The notes: generated from the letters alone by a model not told the origin. A stretch of DNA of 64,000 bases from Verrucomicrobiia bacterium (GCA_019634625.1 JAHCBA010000007.1:124001-188000); one strand, 5' to 3'; shown: positions 52,674 through 62,846, counted from the first letter of the stretch. Made by a program: numbers and translations.

Positions 52674-53301
52674 TCGTCTCTCCCCGGGCCGGCCTTCATC
52701 GCGGCATCGTAGGAGGCTCTTGCGCGGGTGTCGAAACCGCAGTCCACGCTCGCCATGCCGCGCAGGTGGATATGGAGCGCCCGTTCTTGGATCAGGATGT
52801 TCCTGGTCGAATACGGGTCGACAGGGCAGCCCGGCAGATTCTCCTCGCCGCAGGAACAGAAAGGATCGGTCTCGCTGCCGCCCATGCCACGCGCGAGGGC
52901 GTCATGGTAGTCGCGGGGGGAGACGCCGGACGAGCCGAGCACTGGATCCTTCGCGAGCCCCCGCCACTCGGGCTGGTCGGTGGTGAAATCGTTCCATGCC
53001 GGCATGCGGAGCCGTTCGCCGCTCCGGACCGTCGCCTCGCGCACGTCTGGCCGCTGTGCGAGCATCAGGTCCACGAGATACGCCGCCTCGTTGAGATGAA
53101 TGGCAGCTTCGGCCGAGGCGCCTCGGTGGTGGCCGGCACAAGCGCCCCAGAGCTGCGCGTGATTTGCGGTGCGGACGTCCGGTCTGAGCCGGCGCCTTGG
53201 AAGGGAGATGGTGGACCGGATGCAAACCCATCCCACGCGTCCGGCACGTCGGCCGTCCCTCACCAGGGCAGCGACGGGTGATAGTGGGGTTCGAGTGGCA
53301 T
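52670..53301 (-). pseudogene. decayed zinc metallopeptidase-like gene
   Basis: From 53098 the frame reads HLNEAAYLVDLMLAQRPDVR, AWNDFTTDQPEW, RGMGGSETDPFCSCGEENL and DPYSTRNILIQERALHIHLR. From my memory of related Planctomycetota/Verrucomicrobiota proteins, the last part corresponds to NILIHEFAHxIHLRG, so H-E-F-A-H has become Q-E-R-A-L and both zinc histidines are lost. Upstream pieces (53301, MPLEPHYHPSLPW then DVPDAWDGFASGPP) occur in other frames with a stop between, and the C-terminus ends early. The family call relies on memory, so treat it as an inference. Confidence 0.6.
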
Positions 53302-53431
53302 GGGATGGTTCTGGTTGATGACCGATGAGGGTGTCTCCAAGCCGGTTTCCGTCGGTCGCGAACCCCGGCCGAGACAGGTCAGCGCCGGTCAAGGATGCTG
53401 TTCCGTGTCATTTGGACTGGAGCGAAGCTGG

Positions 53432-54340
53432 TCACGGCCCTTCAAACACGTTCCAAGCGGCAGGGAATGGTTCGAGGTCATCGGCGGCATCCGCCACGGC
53501 GACCAGCAGCACATGGACGCCCAGCGCGCCGAGGTCGTTGTCGGCCGGCAGGGGCGGGATGCGGATGTCGGCGGCGGTGGTGCCGGGGGGGAGCTTGACC
53601 CGCACCAGAAGACGCGGGGCCAGGCCCAGGTCATTGGCGGTGCGGGAGCTGTGATTGTTCGAGAGGAATGCCTTCTGCTGGCTCGGCTGAACCGGGGTGA
53701 AGATTATGAATCCCTCGTGGGCGGCGGCGTTGGCGAAGATCGGCTCGATGAACTGCCGGATGCTGGCGGTGGGGCCGCACCAGTCCCGGTTCCGGTACTT
53801 GATGCCAAAATCCGCGGAACTCAGAAATCCAGGTTCCTCCGGCTGGTTGTTCCAGGTGAGATCGCAGGGATCCCAGTGGCGGACGGCCGTCCGGGCGTGG
53901 ATGGGTGCGTTCTCCGGCGGGTTGCTGAAGTCCGGGTTGTACAGGTTGAGGAACGCCTTCCCGATCTGGCTGCCCGCCGGCAGGCGGGGCAGCACAAAGT
54001 GAACGTAGGTCCGCCGGGTCACCGGAACCGGCTCCACCAGCAGGGAGGCCACCCGGACGTCCGGCTCGCAGCCGAACCGCCGGTCCGGCTCCCGCCGGTC
54101 CACGTAGGTGTCCTTGTACGCGGTAATCCAGAGGGACACCCATTCCGTTCCCCGGCCCTCGATCCGTCCTGTTTGGGCAACACTGGTGCAGCAGTCACGG
54201 CGGGGTTCCTCGGGGCAGCACACCAGTCTCCGGATGGCGCTGCAACCGGTGCCTGATAGCCAGAGTCCGACCAGGAGGAGGGAAAGGGTGGCCCGGTGCC
54301 AACCGGGCGATTCGTCGCGGGCGGAGGTTCCTTCAGGCAT
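53432..54340 (-). CDS. lipoprotein with DNRLRE-type beta-sandwich domain
   Basis: 302 residues from the ATG at 54340, chosen for the AGGA ribosome binding site 6 nt upstream; 54364 is the alternative. A lipoprotein signal ends in LLLVGLWLSGTGC, so the Cys would be lipidated. The body (about 60-250) has the DNRLRE pattern: ITAYKDTYVDRREPDRRFGC, RTYVHFVLPRLPAGSQIGKA, LNLYN and RHWDPCDLTWNNQPEEP. Such domains occur in large exported repeat proteins; this one is free-standing. It follows the other lipoprotein gene by about 50 nt, suggesting cotranscription with the RHS-type gene. Confidence 0.8.
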   Translation of the reverse strand: MPEGTSARDESPGWHRATLSLLLVGLWLSGTGCSAIRRLVCCPEEPRRDCCTSVAQTGRIEGRGTEWVSLWITAYKDTYVDRREPDRRFGCEPDVRVASLLVEPVPVTRRTYVHFVLPRLPAGSQIGKAFLNLYNPDFSNPPENAPIHARTAVRHWDPCDLTWNNQPEEPGFLSSADFGIKYRNRDWCGPTASIRQFIEPIFANAAAHEGFIIFTPVQPSQQKAFLSNNHSSRTANDLGLAPRLLVRVKLPPGTTAADIRIPPLPADNDLGALGVHVLLVAVADAADDLEPFPAAWNVFEGP

Positions 54341-54393
54341 AAGAGTTCCTGGCTTGGTGTTCATTTCCGTGCGGCGATGGAGCACCTTGACGT

Positions 54394-54942
54394 TCAATTG
54401 CAGGCGCATACGACGATGAGGTCGTGAAGGGTGACGTGCGGAGCCGTTGTGGCAGGCACCGGCATCTCCGCGACGACGTTCCGACAGGTTCCGGTTCCGT
54501 CCGGGCAGATCAACTGGCCGCAGATTCGGCGATGGTTGAGGTGAGGCGGGCGGACCGTCGGAGGAGGCCGACGGCCGGGTGTGATGAGGATGGGGGCAGT
54601 CCACCGGACGGGGTTCCCGGCGACCACCGGCCAGCGGACGCTGAGGCGATAGAATCCGACCATAACCGGGTCGAACGGCGCTACGGGATCGGTCTGCAAC
54701 GGCACAGTGACGCTCCCGTTTACTCCAATGCGTCCGTCCGCGGTTTCCAGGACTGTGAAGACCGTGACCTTGTCGGGCAGCGATGCCTGCCGACCATCGC
54801 AGTCGTTCACCAGACGGATGCTGCCGCTGATCTCGTAGAACACATGGCCTGGATTGTTATCGGCAGGCCGAAACAAACGGCAGCCGACAAGGCAGAAGAG
54901 CAGCAGGCAGAAATGGAGGCGACGAATCGTGGATTTTGCCAT
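54394..54942 (-). CDS. small lipoprotein of unknown function
   Basis: 182 residues. The signal HFCLLLFCLVGC has a good lipobox with the Cys at about 21. The mature part is a beta-rich domain with a Cys-rich end (ICGQLICPDGTGTCRN, then IVVCACN). Not recognised. It lies 38 nt downstream of the RHS-type gene, so it may be its immunity, chaperone or anchor partner; this is only positional. Confidence 0.7.
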   Translation of the reverse strand: MAKSTIRRLHFCLLLFCLVGCRLFRPADNNPGHVFYEISGSIRLVNDCDGRQASLPDKVTVFTVLETADGRIGVNGSVTVPLQTDPVAPFDPVMVGFYRLSVRWPVVAGNPVRWTAPILITPGRRPPPTVRPPHLNHRRICGQLICPDGTGTCRNVVAEMPVPATTAPHVTLHDLIVVCACN

Positions 54943-54979
54943 TTTATCAGGCCGGGTTGATGGTTGGAGCTTGTTCGCA

Positions 54980-57900
54980 TCAAGCGGGCACCAGCACCTC
55001 GTCTATCTCCTCCAAGATATCCTCTACGGGCTCGGGGGGCAGTGGAGGCGGGGGAAGCTCCGGTCCGAAGACAGGTGGGGAGGGGTCCCACTCAAGGCCC
55101 AAATCGAAAGGATTGTAAGTTTCACCATTTGCATCCGTCGGGATCCATTCATGACCATTTTGCCTGAAAACAGTTGATCGACCACGATAATCATCGCAGT
55201 TCAACCTATTGCGAGGATCGCTAAGATAGTGCCCTAAAGCCGTAATGGGATCTGTTGTCTGAAGATGTTCTGAGCGCGATGGCCGACGCCCTCCAGCCTC
55301 CGACGCCCAGGAGTCATACACTGGGAGGTAGCAGTCTCCAAGATCCGGGTTTGCAGGGGCGGCCTTCGTACGAGACCTCCCGCTCGACCCTGCTGGTTCG
55401 TCGGAGATCGGCGGGAACGAAGGCTCCGACTCCGTTCCGCTTCCGGTCGCCTCGCCTGTCTGCGCGTCTCTTCGATCCCCGCCGGTCGGCCCCACGCCCT
55501 GCTCCGTGTCCGGATCAACAGTGATGGTCAGGCCCGAGTTTCCGGGGAGCGGCACAATGATAGGCGTTCCATCATCCCGCCAAAGCAGCATGTAGGACGG
55601 CGGCCCAGCCGGGGGGGTCTCGGCCGTCTTATTGCCGTTCTCATCCTTCACGGTAATCGTGTAACCACTGTCCGGTGCCGGGTTAGGCAAGGTGATGGTC
55701 ACCCCCTCCGGCGGCGTCATGGTTCCGGCAGAATGGGTTGTCTCGGTGGTGGTGCCATCTGGAGTGTCAGTGATGGTGAAGCGGTAACCGGAATCTCCCC
55801 CGGTATTTCCACCGAAGGTGAAGGTGAATTTTTTCTCCTCCGGCGGAACCTCACTGTGGGGTCTCAGTTGACGGGACGCGAGGGCTTCTGCCGGCCGGAA
55901 ATGCTCCTGCATGAGCCGCCCCAGGGCGTCGTAGCGGTATTCCTTGGTCGAGCCGCCCGGGAGCGTGGCGCGGACCAGCCGGTTCTGCGCGTCATACGCA
56001 TACAGTTTCACCGCGCCGTCGCTCCTGCGTGTCTCGCGGATGCGATTGCCATTGGCATCGTCCAAATAAACCCGGTGCTCGTCCTCGGTGATTCGTCCGG
56101 CCTCGTTGTAGTCGAAGCTACTGGAATAAGGCGAAGCGACCCGTCGTCCCGCGGCATCCCAGGCATAGATCTCTGGTGCAGCTTCCGTGCCGCCCCGAAT
56201 AAGGAATCCGCGCTCGTCGTAGGTCAGACGGCGTGTCTCAGTCAGACCCGTCTTGGTGGTGACCCGCCCCCGGGGGTCGCGAGCGTATTGCCAGCCCTCC
56301 AGCGGGACACCAACAGAACCATGCTCCAGCCCCGACAGATGACCGGTCTCGTCGTAGATCCACGCGCTGCGAAAGCCTCCCGGATACGCCGCGGCCCGCT
56401 GCCGGCCGGCGGCGTCGCGCTCAATTTCCGCTTCCAAATCCGGGGCAAAACCCAGTCCGATGAGACGCCCGGCGGCATCCCGACGATAGGTGGTGGCATT
56501 GCCCAAGCTGTCCGTGTAGCCGGTCCGCTCGCCAACGGCATTGTAATGGTAGGTGAGCATGGTTTCGGGCTGTATGCCGCGCGGGAGGGTCCGCGACGTG
56601 AGCAGCCGGTTGCGCGCGTCGTAGGTGAAGGCCAGGGCGCTGTCGCCATCTTCCGCCGAAAGCAGGTTGCCGTTGGCATCATAAGCATAGGTGGCCACGT
56701 CGTCCGGCGTGGTGATCTTTGTCAGACGCCCCAAGCAGTCGAACTCCTGCCAAATCACGACGCCATCGGGCTTGGTGATCTCAATACGACGGTCGAGCCG
56801 GTCGTAGCTGTAGCGCCGGATCTGGCCAAGCGGATTGATCGAGGCGGCCAGACGGTCGAAGAGGTCGAACTCGAAGCGGGTCGTGTGGCCGTTGGCGTCG
56901 GTGACGGAGGTGACGTTGCCCATCACGTCGAAGGTCCGGCGCACCTTGCCGCCCAGGGGATCGGTGGATTCGATGGGGCGATCGAGGGCGTCAAAGGCGG
57001 CCGAGCCGGCGTGACCGAGGGCGTTGATGAACCGCCTGGCATTCCCGCCGGGATCCCGCTCGAAGGTGGTGGTGCCGCGGGTCGGATGCCGCAGTTGGGA
57101 GATGCGCCCAACCGGGTCGTAGATCGCCTCGACCGCCGGCACCAGCGGGCGCTGCACCGCCGCCAGGCGTCCGGCGGCATCGTGGCTGCGGGTGGTCTTC
57201 GCGCCCATCCCGTCGGTAGAGGAGGCGAGCTGGTTCCGGCTGTTCCAGTCCAGAGCCCATCGCCGGAACTCCGGCGTGCCGGCACCGAAGACGATCTCGG
57301 TGGGACGACCGGCCTCGTCGCGGGTGACTTCCCGGCGATGCCCAAGCGCGTCAATCACCCCCACGATGTTCCCTTTCGCGTCGTATTGGATGCGATTGGT
57401 ATTGCCGTTGGCGTCAATCCGCGCGGTCACCAGGCCGCGCGCGTCGTATTCCCAGCGGCGGATGCCGCCGAGCGGGTTGGTCAGTTTCGTCAGGTTGCCT
57501 TTGGCATCGTATTCGTAGCGCCAGGTATAGCCCTCGGCGTCGGTGCGGCTGAGCAGGCGGTCCGAGTTGGCAGCAAAGACATAGGTCGTAAGGCGTTCCA
57601 AGGCCGTGCCCACGGCTTCGGTGAGCGAGTTGAGGTTCCCGCACTCGTCGTAGGTCATCACGTCCACCCGGCCGTTGGCGCGCACGATGCGGGTGGGCAG
57701 GTCATTGCGGTCGCGCGCGATGACCGAGCGGACACCGAGCGGCGCGCTCACGTCGTTGAACTCGCCCGCCGGGCTGGTCTTGAACGCGGTGACGTTGCCG
57801 TTGCCGTCGGTGGTCGCGCCCGCGACGTCCTCTCGCAGCAACGTTGGCAACGGATTTGCCTGGGAGCCCAGGCCGGTGCCGGGGTCGGCCAGACCGGCGG

Positions 57901-60900
57901 CGGCGGTGGGTGAAAACTGGCGCGTGCTGCCGTCCGCCAGCTCGGCCCGCATCACCTGGCCGGCAGAGTTGTAGGCGTAGCGGCTCACAGCGCCCACCGG
58001 GTCTGTCTGGGATACCATCCGGCTGCGTGCGTCGAAGCCAAACTGCCGGGAACTCCCGCCCGGATCGGTGATCTGGACCAGGTTCCCCGCCGCGTCGTGC
58101 TCGAAACGGGTCACGCGCCCATCGGAGGAGGTGACCGTCGTCAGTTTGTTGGCGGCGTAGGCAAGGAGAGTCTTCAAGCCCACGGGGTCGGTCATCTGGA
58201 TGAGCTTCTCACCTTCGTAGGCGTAGGCGGTGGTGTTGCCGTTGCGGTTCACCACGGCGGTCTGGAACCCGGCGGCGTTGAATTCGAAGCGCGTGCCGTT
58301 CTTGAGCCGGCGGGTGAACGTGCCGTCGCCGTTCTTGAGCAGGACGGCGAAGTCTCCGGGTGGGCTGAGGAAGGTATTGTTGTCGGGGCGGCCCTTGCCC
58401 TCCAGCAACACGAGCGACTGCTGCCCGCCGCCCAGGCCGCCGACCAGATCCAGCACGCCATCCTGGTTCACATCCAGGACGGCCAGGGACTCGGTGCTCT
58501 GGGGAAGTTGGACACCCGCCGCGCCGGAGACAAACCCTCCGGCACCGTCGCCGGCCAGAATGAAAACGGCCGGGAAGCCGCTGCTGCGCAGGGCCACGTC
58601 GAGCCGCCCGTCGCCCGTGAACTCACCCAAGAGGATCTCCGCGCCGGCCTCGGACAACGCGATCGGGATCGGCGACACCACGGCCGCCCCAAGGGGGCCA
58701 CCGGCGGTGCCCAGGTGAACGCGAACGGAGTTCCGTGGGATGAGCGTCACAATGTCTCCTAAGCCGTCCCCATTCACGTCCGCGATGCGGGAGCCGGTGG
58801 CCGCGATACCCTGGCCGATGACCGGCCGGGCCGCGGCGGTGAATCCACCGTGGCCATCCCCAAGAAAGAGATGGATGTCAGCGGATTCGCCCGCGACGGC
58901 GGCGTTTCGGGGCACGGCCAAATCCACATGGCCGTCGCCGTTGACATCCCCCACGCCGAACGGGCCGTCGGAGGAAAGGAACTGGGCGAGGCTCAGTTGG
59001 GTTGGAGGATCAAATTCACCGTTGCCCCGGGCGAGCCAGACGAGCAGTTGCCGGGCGGACGGGCGCAGGCCCACCAGATCAGGCCAACCGTCCTCGTTGA
59101 AGTCGGCGGAGGAAAGCCAGGTGATGGAGTCGGGAATCGGGGTAGTGAGTCGCGTCTTCTCGCCACCCCGGCCGTTTAGCAGCAGAACGCTCAGTTCGTT
59201 CGCGAAGAGTCCGGTGATGGCCGCGACGTCCAGGTTGCCGTCGCGGTCAAGATCCGCCGCCGCATCCGAGCTTGAAGAGAAGTAGGCGGAGATACTGGGA
59301 TAGGGAAACTGGAACGTCACCCCGTCACCCGGCACAACCTGTCCTCCTCCAGGCGCCAGGGTAAAGACATCCGGCAAGCCGTCGTTCGTGAAGTCGCCGG
59401 GAATCAGAGTGCCCTGACGCCCCGCGATCGCGATTCCGTTTGCCGGGGAGAGGATCCGGGCCGTCACGAATCCACCGAAGCCATCCCCGTCCGCCACCGA
59501 GATGCTTTGGCTATTAGAAGGAGTGCTCAGCAGGTCGGTCCGGCCGTCGCCAGTCACGTCCGCCAGGGCGAGGTCGCGGAGATTGTTGCCAACGTAATAA
59601 ATGCGGGGCACGCCAAAGCCGCCGCCGCCGTTACCCAGCAGCACGCCGGCCTGGAAGGTTTGGTTGCCGAATGTGACAAAGACCAGATCCAGCGCGCCGT
59701 CCGCGTCGAGGTCCGCCGCACGGAGCGGAAACTGGAAATTGCTGGTGGCCGTGAAAACACCTCCGGGCCGCAGGCCGCCCTGCCCGTCTCCCAGAAAGAT
59801 CTCCACACTGGCAGGATCTGCAGTGAACACCGGATTGGCGCTGATGACGACATCCGGATGGCCATCCCGGTTGAAGTCACCGGTGACCAGGTTGATCGGC
59901 GCGCGGCTGAGCGGAAGGCCAGGCTGCGGCGCGAAACTGCCATCCCCGTTGCCGAGGAAAATCGAAAGGGATGCGTCCGCGAGAAAACTGCCGCTGACGT
60001 TGTCGAGCACCAGCAGGTCCGGACGGCCGTCCCGATTCAGGTCCGCCACCGCCAAGGTGATGGGACGAGGGGTGGGCGCGAGATCCACCTGGGGCTGGAA
60101 GGCACCATCCCCGACACCGAGGAAGACGGCCACGGCACCCGTGGTGGCGTTCAAAACCAGGAGATCGGCGTGGCCGTCGCCGTTCACGTCAGCCGTCACC
60201 ACGTCCCGGAAGTCCGGTCCGTCCGCCACAACCTGGCGATTTCCGAAACCGCCCTGCCCATCGCCGAGGACGGTGACGAGCCGCCCGGGGAACTGCGCGA
60301 AGCGGGGAACGGACAGGACGAGATCCTGGTTGCCATCGCCGTTCAAGTCGGCCGCCACCACCCGGGCGCCTCCCTCATTGCCCAACTGCACCTGCACGCC
60401 GGGTGCGAAGCCGCCCTGGCGATCGTTCAGCAGCACGGCAAAGGAGCCGGGAAACGAGGCACCGCCGATAAACGGAGTGGTGACGACGCAGTCGGACGCG
60501 CCGTCGTTATTGAAGTCGGCGACGGCCAGGGAGTTGACCCCGCTGGGCAAGGGCCCAACCAGATGGTTCCTGACACTGCGGAAGGTGCCATCAGGCAGCA
60601 GCGTGGGCCGGTAGCGCAGGGCGGAGGCTCCCTCCACGAGCAGTTGGCTGCCGTCGGCCTGCGCGTGAAGCCGCGCCACGCGGCCAATGGACCAGCCCAC
60701 GCCCAGGCAACTGTTCCGGTGATTGAGCACCAGCGTCTCCGTCGAAAAGCCGCTGCCGGCGGAGGAGCGGGTGAACTGGCTGAACAGATCCACGCGGACC
60801 GGATGCACCCCGGTGGGCACGTTGGCCGCGTCCAGGATGGCGGTCTGGCGGATCGTCTGCCCCACCGCGAGGCCGCGCGTGCGGGTGTGCGTGGCGCTGC

Positions 60901-62569
60901 CGCGAATCCCGAAGAAGCTGGGCCGCAGGGAAACCGATTCCGGGGCTCCCTGGATTTGCGTGGCCACGGCGACCGTCGGCATCGGGTCGGCGGCTTGGCT
61001 GCTGTAGATGAACTCCAGGCTGCGCGGTTCGCCCAAGGACCGGGCCGGAGTGAGCGCGTGAACGACGGTAAGGTCGCCGCTGGCCGGATCAATGGCCCCG
61101 CCTGGAACAGGCTCGGGACAGTCATTGGGCTGGCGGATTAGCGAGGCGATATTGTCCGGGCTGCCCTGGGCGGCATTCAGGGGGACGGGCGGCGGCCCCA
61201 CGAACCCATGCCAGTCCGAAGACCGAACGCCGCCCGAAATCGTTTCCACGTTGCGGCCGTCGGCAGAAACCCGGCCCACACCCACCGCCACGAACTGCCC
61301 TATGCCGGCATCCAGGGACCAGAGGTCCATCAGCGTGCCCGGCGCGAAGTTGTCCACGTTGGGCAGTGTGAGCCTGACCGGCGTGGCGAAGGTCAGGCCG
61401 ACCGGCTGGATCGTGATCAGCACCCCGAACCCGAGCGCCTCAGGCAAGGCGGCCGGGGCCAGCGCCTCCGGCACCAGCGAAATGGAAATCTGTCCGGTGA
61501 AGTTGGTGCCATCCATCTTTGCCGTATTGGGGGGAATGGTGAGGACGGCGCCGAGATCGGCGTTACGGACGACGGTGGTCTCCGCGGGATTGACGGTGGT
61601 AAGGCTGTTGGCGGCAATCCGCGGGAGGTAAAACGGCCGCTCAATGACGTTGACCGCGTTTTCCAGCAGCACGATTTCCTCGCGGAAGCCGGCGTAGAGG
61701 GAACCGTCCGGCGCGAGCTGCGCCTCACCGGTGTCGAGGTCCAACACCTGGGGACCGCCGGGAATGTTGGTCAGGGTGAAGCGACCGTCGGCGCCGGTCA
61801 GCGCCTCCGAGGCAACCCCGAGCAGGGATACCCGCACGCCGGCCACGGGTCGTTCCGCGCCGGCCACCGCATCCGTGGTGTCGAGCACGATGCCGGTGAT
61901 GGCCGTGGCGGTTCCGGGCGGCGGTGATACCACGGACACGGACACGGTCTCAGTGTCGGTGGCTTCACCGTCACTCACGCCAAACAGCAGGGCGTAGGAA
62001 CCGGCCTGGGCCGGGCCCGGACGAAAGGTGAAGACGCCGGTGGCCGCATCAAGCGCAGCATTGGCCGGCAGCGGAACCGGGGAGGCAAAGAAGAGCAGCG
62101 GATCGCCCTCGGGGTCCACGGCCGACAGTTGCAAGGCGAGGCTGCCGCCCACCATGACCGTCCGGTCACCGACGGGGGCGAGCACCGGCGGGCGGTTCCC
62201 CGGCTGCGGCTCGTGGCGAAGCCGGAAGAAGCGCGCAACCCCGGCGGCCGCCACCGTGACCGTCAACCGGTCACCTACCAGAGCCGGTGGCTCAACGGCG
62301 AGCTCCCAGGACAGCGGCACGGTGAGTTGATCCGCTGCTTCCAGCACAAAGTCCGTGGTCGAACCCGGCCAGGCCAGCACCACCTGCCCCCCGGGCTCGA
62401 CCGCGACCTCAAGCGCCGGCGCCGCAGGCTGCGCGAGGGCGGTCAGCGTGAGGCCGGCCGCCAGCAGCAGGCCGGCGAACAGTTGGAAGGGCCTTGGCCG
62501 GGCGCGGGAGGGACACCTCGGACGCGTGGCAGGAGAAAGCGGGCCGGGCGCGGAGAGGGGCGTCTGCAT
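54980..62569 (-). CDS. giant FG-GAP and RHS/YD-repeat surface protein
   Basis: 2529 residues from the ATG at 62569; upstream extension has no signal peptide and overlaps repeats. A signal segment (QLFAGLLLAAGLTLTALA) is followed by an FxLExSxxLxxPxxW-type module (about 30-110), a cadherin/Ig-like domain, a CNA-B-like domain, a ZU5-like segment (around 300-420), many FG-GAP/VCBS repeats (about 670-1395, DVNGDGxxDL type) and RHS/YD repeats (about 1420-2230, YDxxGNLxxxTDPxG type). The canonical RHS core (DPxGL) that precedes toxin tips is absent; the last 280 residues are Pro/Gly/Thr-rich and then unique (CYLPVYDSWASEAGG). It resembles Tc/SpvB-type shells more than a classical polymorphic toxin. 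Confidence 0.88.
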   Translation of the reverse strand: MQTPLSAPGPLSPATRPRCPSRARPRPFQLFAGLLLAAGLTLTALAQPAAPALEVAVEPGGQVVLAWPGSTTDFVLEAADQLTVPLSWELAVEPPALVGDRLTVTVAAAGVARFFRLRHEPQPGNRPPVLAPVGDRTVMVGGSLALQLSAVDPEGDPLLFFASPVPLPANAALDAATGVFTFRPGPAQAGSYALLFGVSDGEATDTETVSVSVVSPPPGTATAITGIVLDTTDAVAGAERPVAGVRVSLLGVASEALTGADGRFTLTNIPGGPQVLDLDTGEAQLAPDGSLYAGFREEIVLLENAVNVIERPFYLPRIAANSLTTVNPAETTVVRNADLGAVLTIPPNTAKMDGTNFTGQISISLVPEALAPAALPEALGFGVLITIQPVGLTFATPVRLTLPNVDNFAPGTLMDLWSLDAGIGQFVAVGVGRVSADGRNVETISGGVRSSDWHGFVGPPPVPLNAAQGSPDNIASLIRQPNDCPEPVPGGAIDPASGDLTVVHALTPARSLGEPRSLEFIYSSQAADPMPTVAVATQIQGAPESVSLRPSFFGIRGSATHTRTRGLAVGQTIRQTAILDAANVPTGVHPVRVDLFSQFTRSSAGSGFSTETLVLNHRNSCLGVGWSIGRVARLHAQADGSQLLVEGASALRYRPTLLPDGTFRSVRNHLVGPLPSGVNSLAVADFNNDGASDCVVTTPFIGGASFPGSFAVLLNDRQGGFAPGVQVQLGNEGGARVVAADLNGDGNQDLVLSVPRFAQFPGRLVTVLGDGQGGFGNRQVVADGPDFRDVVTADVNGDGHADLLVLNATTGAVAVFLGVGDGAFQPQVDLAPTPRPITLAVADLNRDGRPDLLVLDNVSGSFLADASLSIFLGNGDGSFAPQPGLPLSRAPINLVTGDFNRDGHPDVVISANPVFTADPASVEIFLGDGQGGLRPGGVFTATSNFQFPLRAADLDADGALDLVFVTFGNQTFQAGVLLGNGGGGFGVPRIYYVGNNLRDLALADVTGDGRTDLLSTPSNSQSISVADGDGFGGFVTARILSPANGIAIAGRQGTLIPGDFTNDGLPDVFTLAPGGGQVVPGDGVTFQFPYPSISAYFSSSSDAAADLDRDGNLDVAAITGLFANELSVLLLNGRGGEKTRLTTPIPDSITWLSSADFNEDGWPDLVGLRPSARQLLVWLARGNGEFDPPTQLSLAQFLSSDGPFGVGDVNGDGHVDLAVPRNAAVAGESADIHLFLGDGHGGFTAAARPVIGQGIAATGSRIADVNGDGLGDIVTLIPRNSVRVHLGTAGGPLGAAVVSPIPIALSEAGAEILLGEFTGDGRLDVALRSSGFPAVFILAGDGAGGFVSGAAGVQLPQSTESLAVLDVNQDGVLDLVGGLGGGQQSLVLLEGKGRPDNNTFLSPPGDFAVLLKNGDGTFTRRLKNGTRFEFNAAGFQTAVVNRNGNTTAYAYEGEKLIQMTDPVGLKTLLAYAANKLTTVTSSDGRVTRFEHDAAGNLVQITDPGGSSRQFGFDARSRMVSQTDPVGAVSRYAYNSAGQVMRAELADGSTRQFSPTAAAGLADPGTGLGSQANPLPTLLREDVAGATTDGNGNVTAFKTSPAGEFNDVSAPLGVRSVIARDRNDLPTRIVRANGRVDVMTYDECGNLNSLTEAVGTALERLTTYVFAANSDRLLSRTDAEGYTWRYEYDAKGNLTKLTNPLGGIRRWEYDARGLVTARIDANGNTNRIQYDAKGNIVGVIDALGHRREVTRDEAGRPTEIVFGAGTPEFRRWALDWNSRNQLASSTDGMGAKTTRSHDAAGRLAAVQRPLVPAVEAIYDPVGRISQLRHPTRGTTTFERDPGGNARRFINALGHAGSAAFDALDRPIESTDPLGGKVRRTFDVMGNVTSVTDANGHTTRFEFDLFDRLAASINPLGQIRRYSYDRLDRRIEITKPDGVVIWQEFDCLGRLTKITTPDDVATYAYDANGNLLSAEDGDSALAFTYDARNRLLTSRTLPRGIQPETMLTYHYNAVGERTGYTDSLGNATTYRRDAAGRLIGLGFAPDLEAEIERDAAGRQRAAAYPGGFRSAWIYDETGHLSGLEHGSVGVPLEGWQYARDPRGRVTTKTGLTETRRLTYDERGFLIRGGTEAAPEIYAWDAAGRRVASPYSSSFDYNEAGRITEDEHRVYLDDANGNRIRETRRSDGAVKLYAYDAQNRLVRATLPGGSTKEYRYDALGRLMQEHFRPAEALASRQLRPHSEVPPEEKKFTFTFGGNTGGDSGYRFTITDTPDGTTTETTHSAGTMTPPEGVTITLPNPAPDSGYTITVKDENGNKTAETPPAGPPSYMLLWRDDGTPIIVPLPGNSGLTITVDPDTEQGVGPTGGDRRDAQTGEATGSGTESEPSFPPISDEPAGSSGRSRTKAAPANPDLGDCYLPVYDSWASEAGGRRPSRSEHLQTTDPITALGHYLSDPRNRLNCDDYRGRSTVFRQNGHEWIPTDANGETYNPFDLGLEWDPSPPVFGPELPPPPLPPEPVEDILEEIDEVLVPA

Positions 62570-62708
62570 GGCCTGACAGGGGGGATTGAGGATCGAACGC
62601 TGACAGTCCGGTATTCGGGTGTCAGGATAAAATCTTTCACGCGGAGTGAGGAGGGGGCGCATCCATTCACCGTGGCTGAAACCGTCTTGAGACCGGGGAT
62701 TTCCCCGC

Positions 62709-62785
62709 TGGCGCGGGGTTCCAGCCGAGCCAGCGGAAAATGCTTCCTCGCGGGAACTGACTGACTCGGCTGGAACCCCGCGCCA
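62709..62785. repeat. 21-bp perfect inverted repeat, 35-nt loop
   Basis: The arms 62709-62729 (TGGCGCGGGGTTCCAGCCGA) and 62765-62785 are exact reverse complements. They lie in the 399-bp gap between the PKD gene's stop and the RHS gene's start. The pair could be a terminator/attenuator hairpin or ends of a small non-autonomous element. Part of the gap reads as a fragment seen in spurious proteins, which supports a dispersed element. Confidence 0.8.
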
Positions 62786-62846
62786 CCAGGTTGAAAAAGT
62801 GCGCCCATAAAGCGGCGCATCTCCAGCCCCCGGCTTCCACGCGGAA

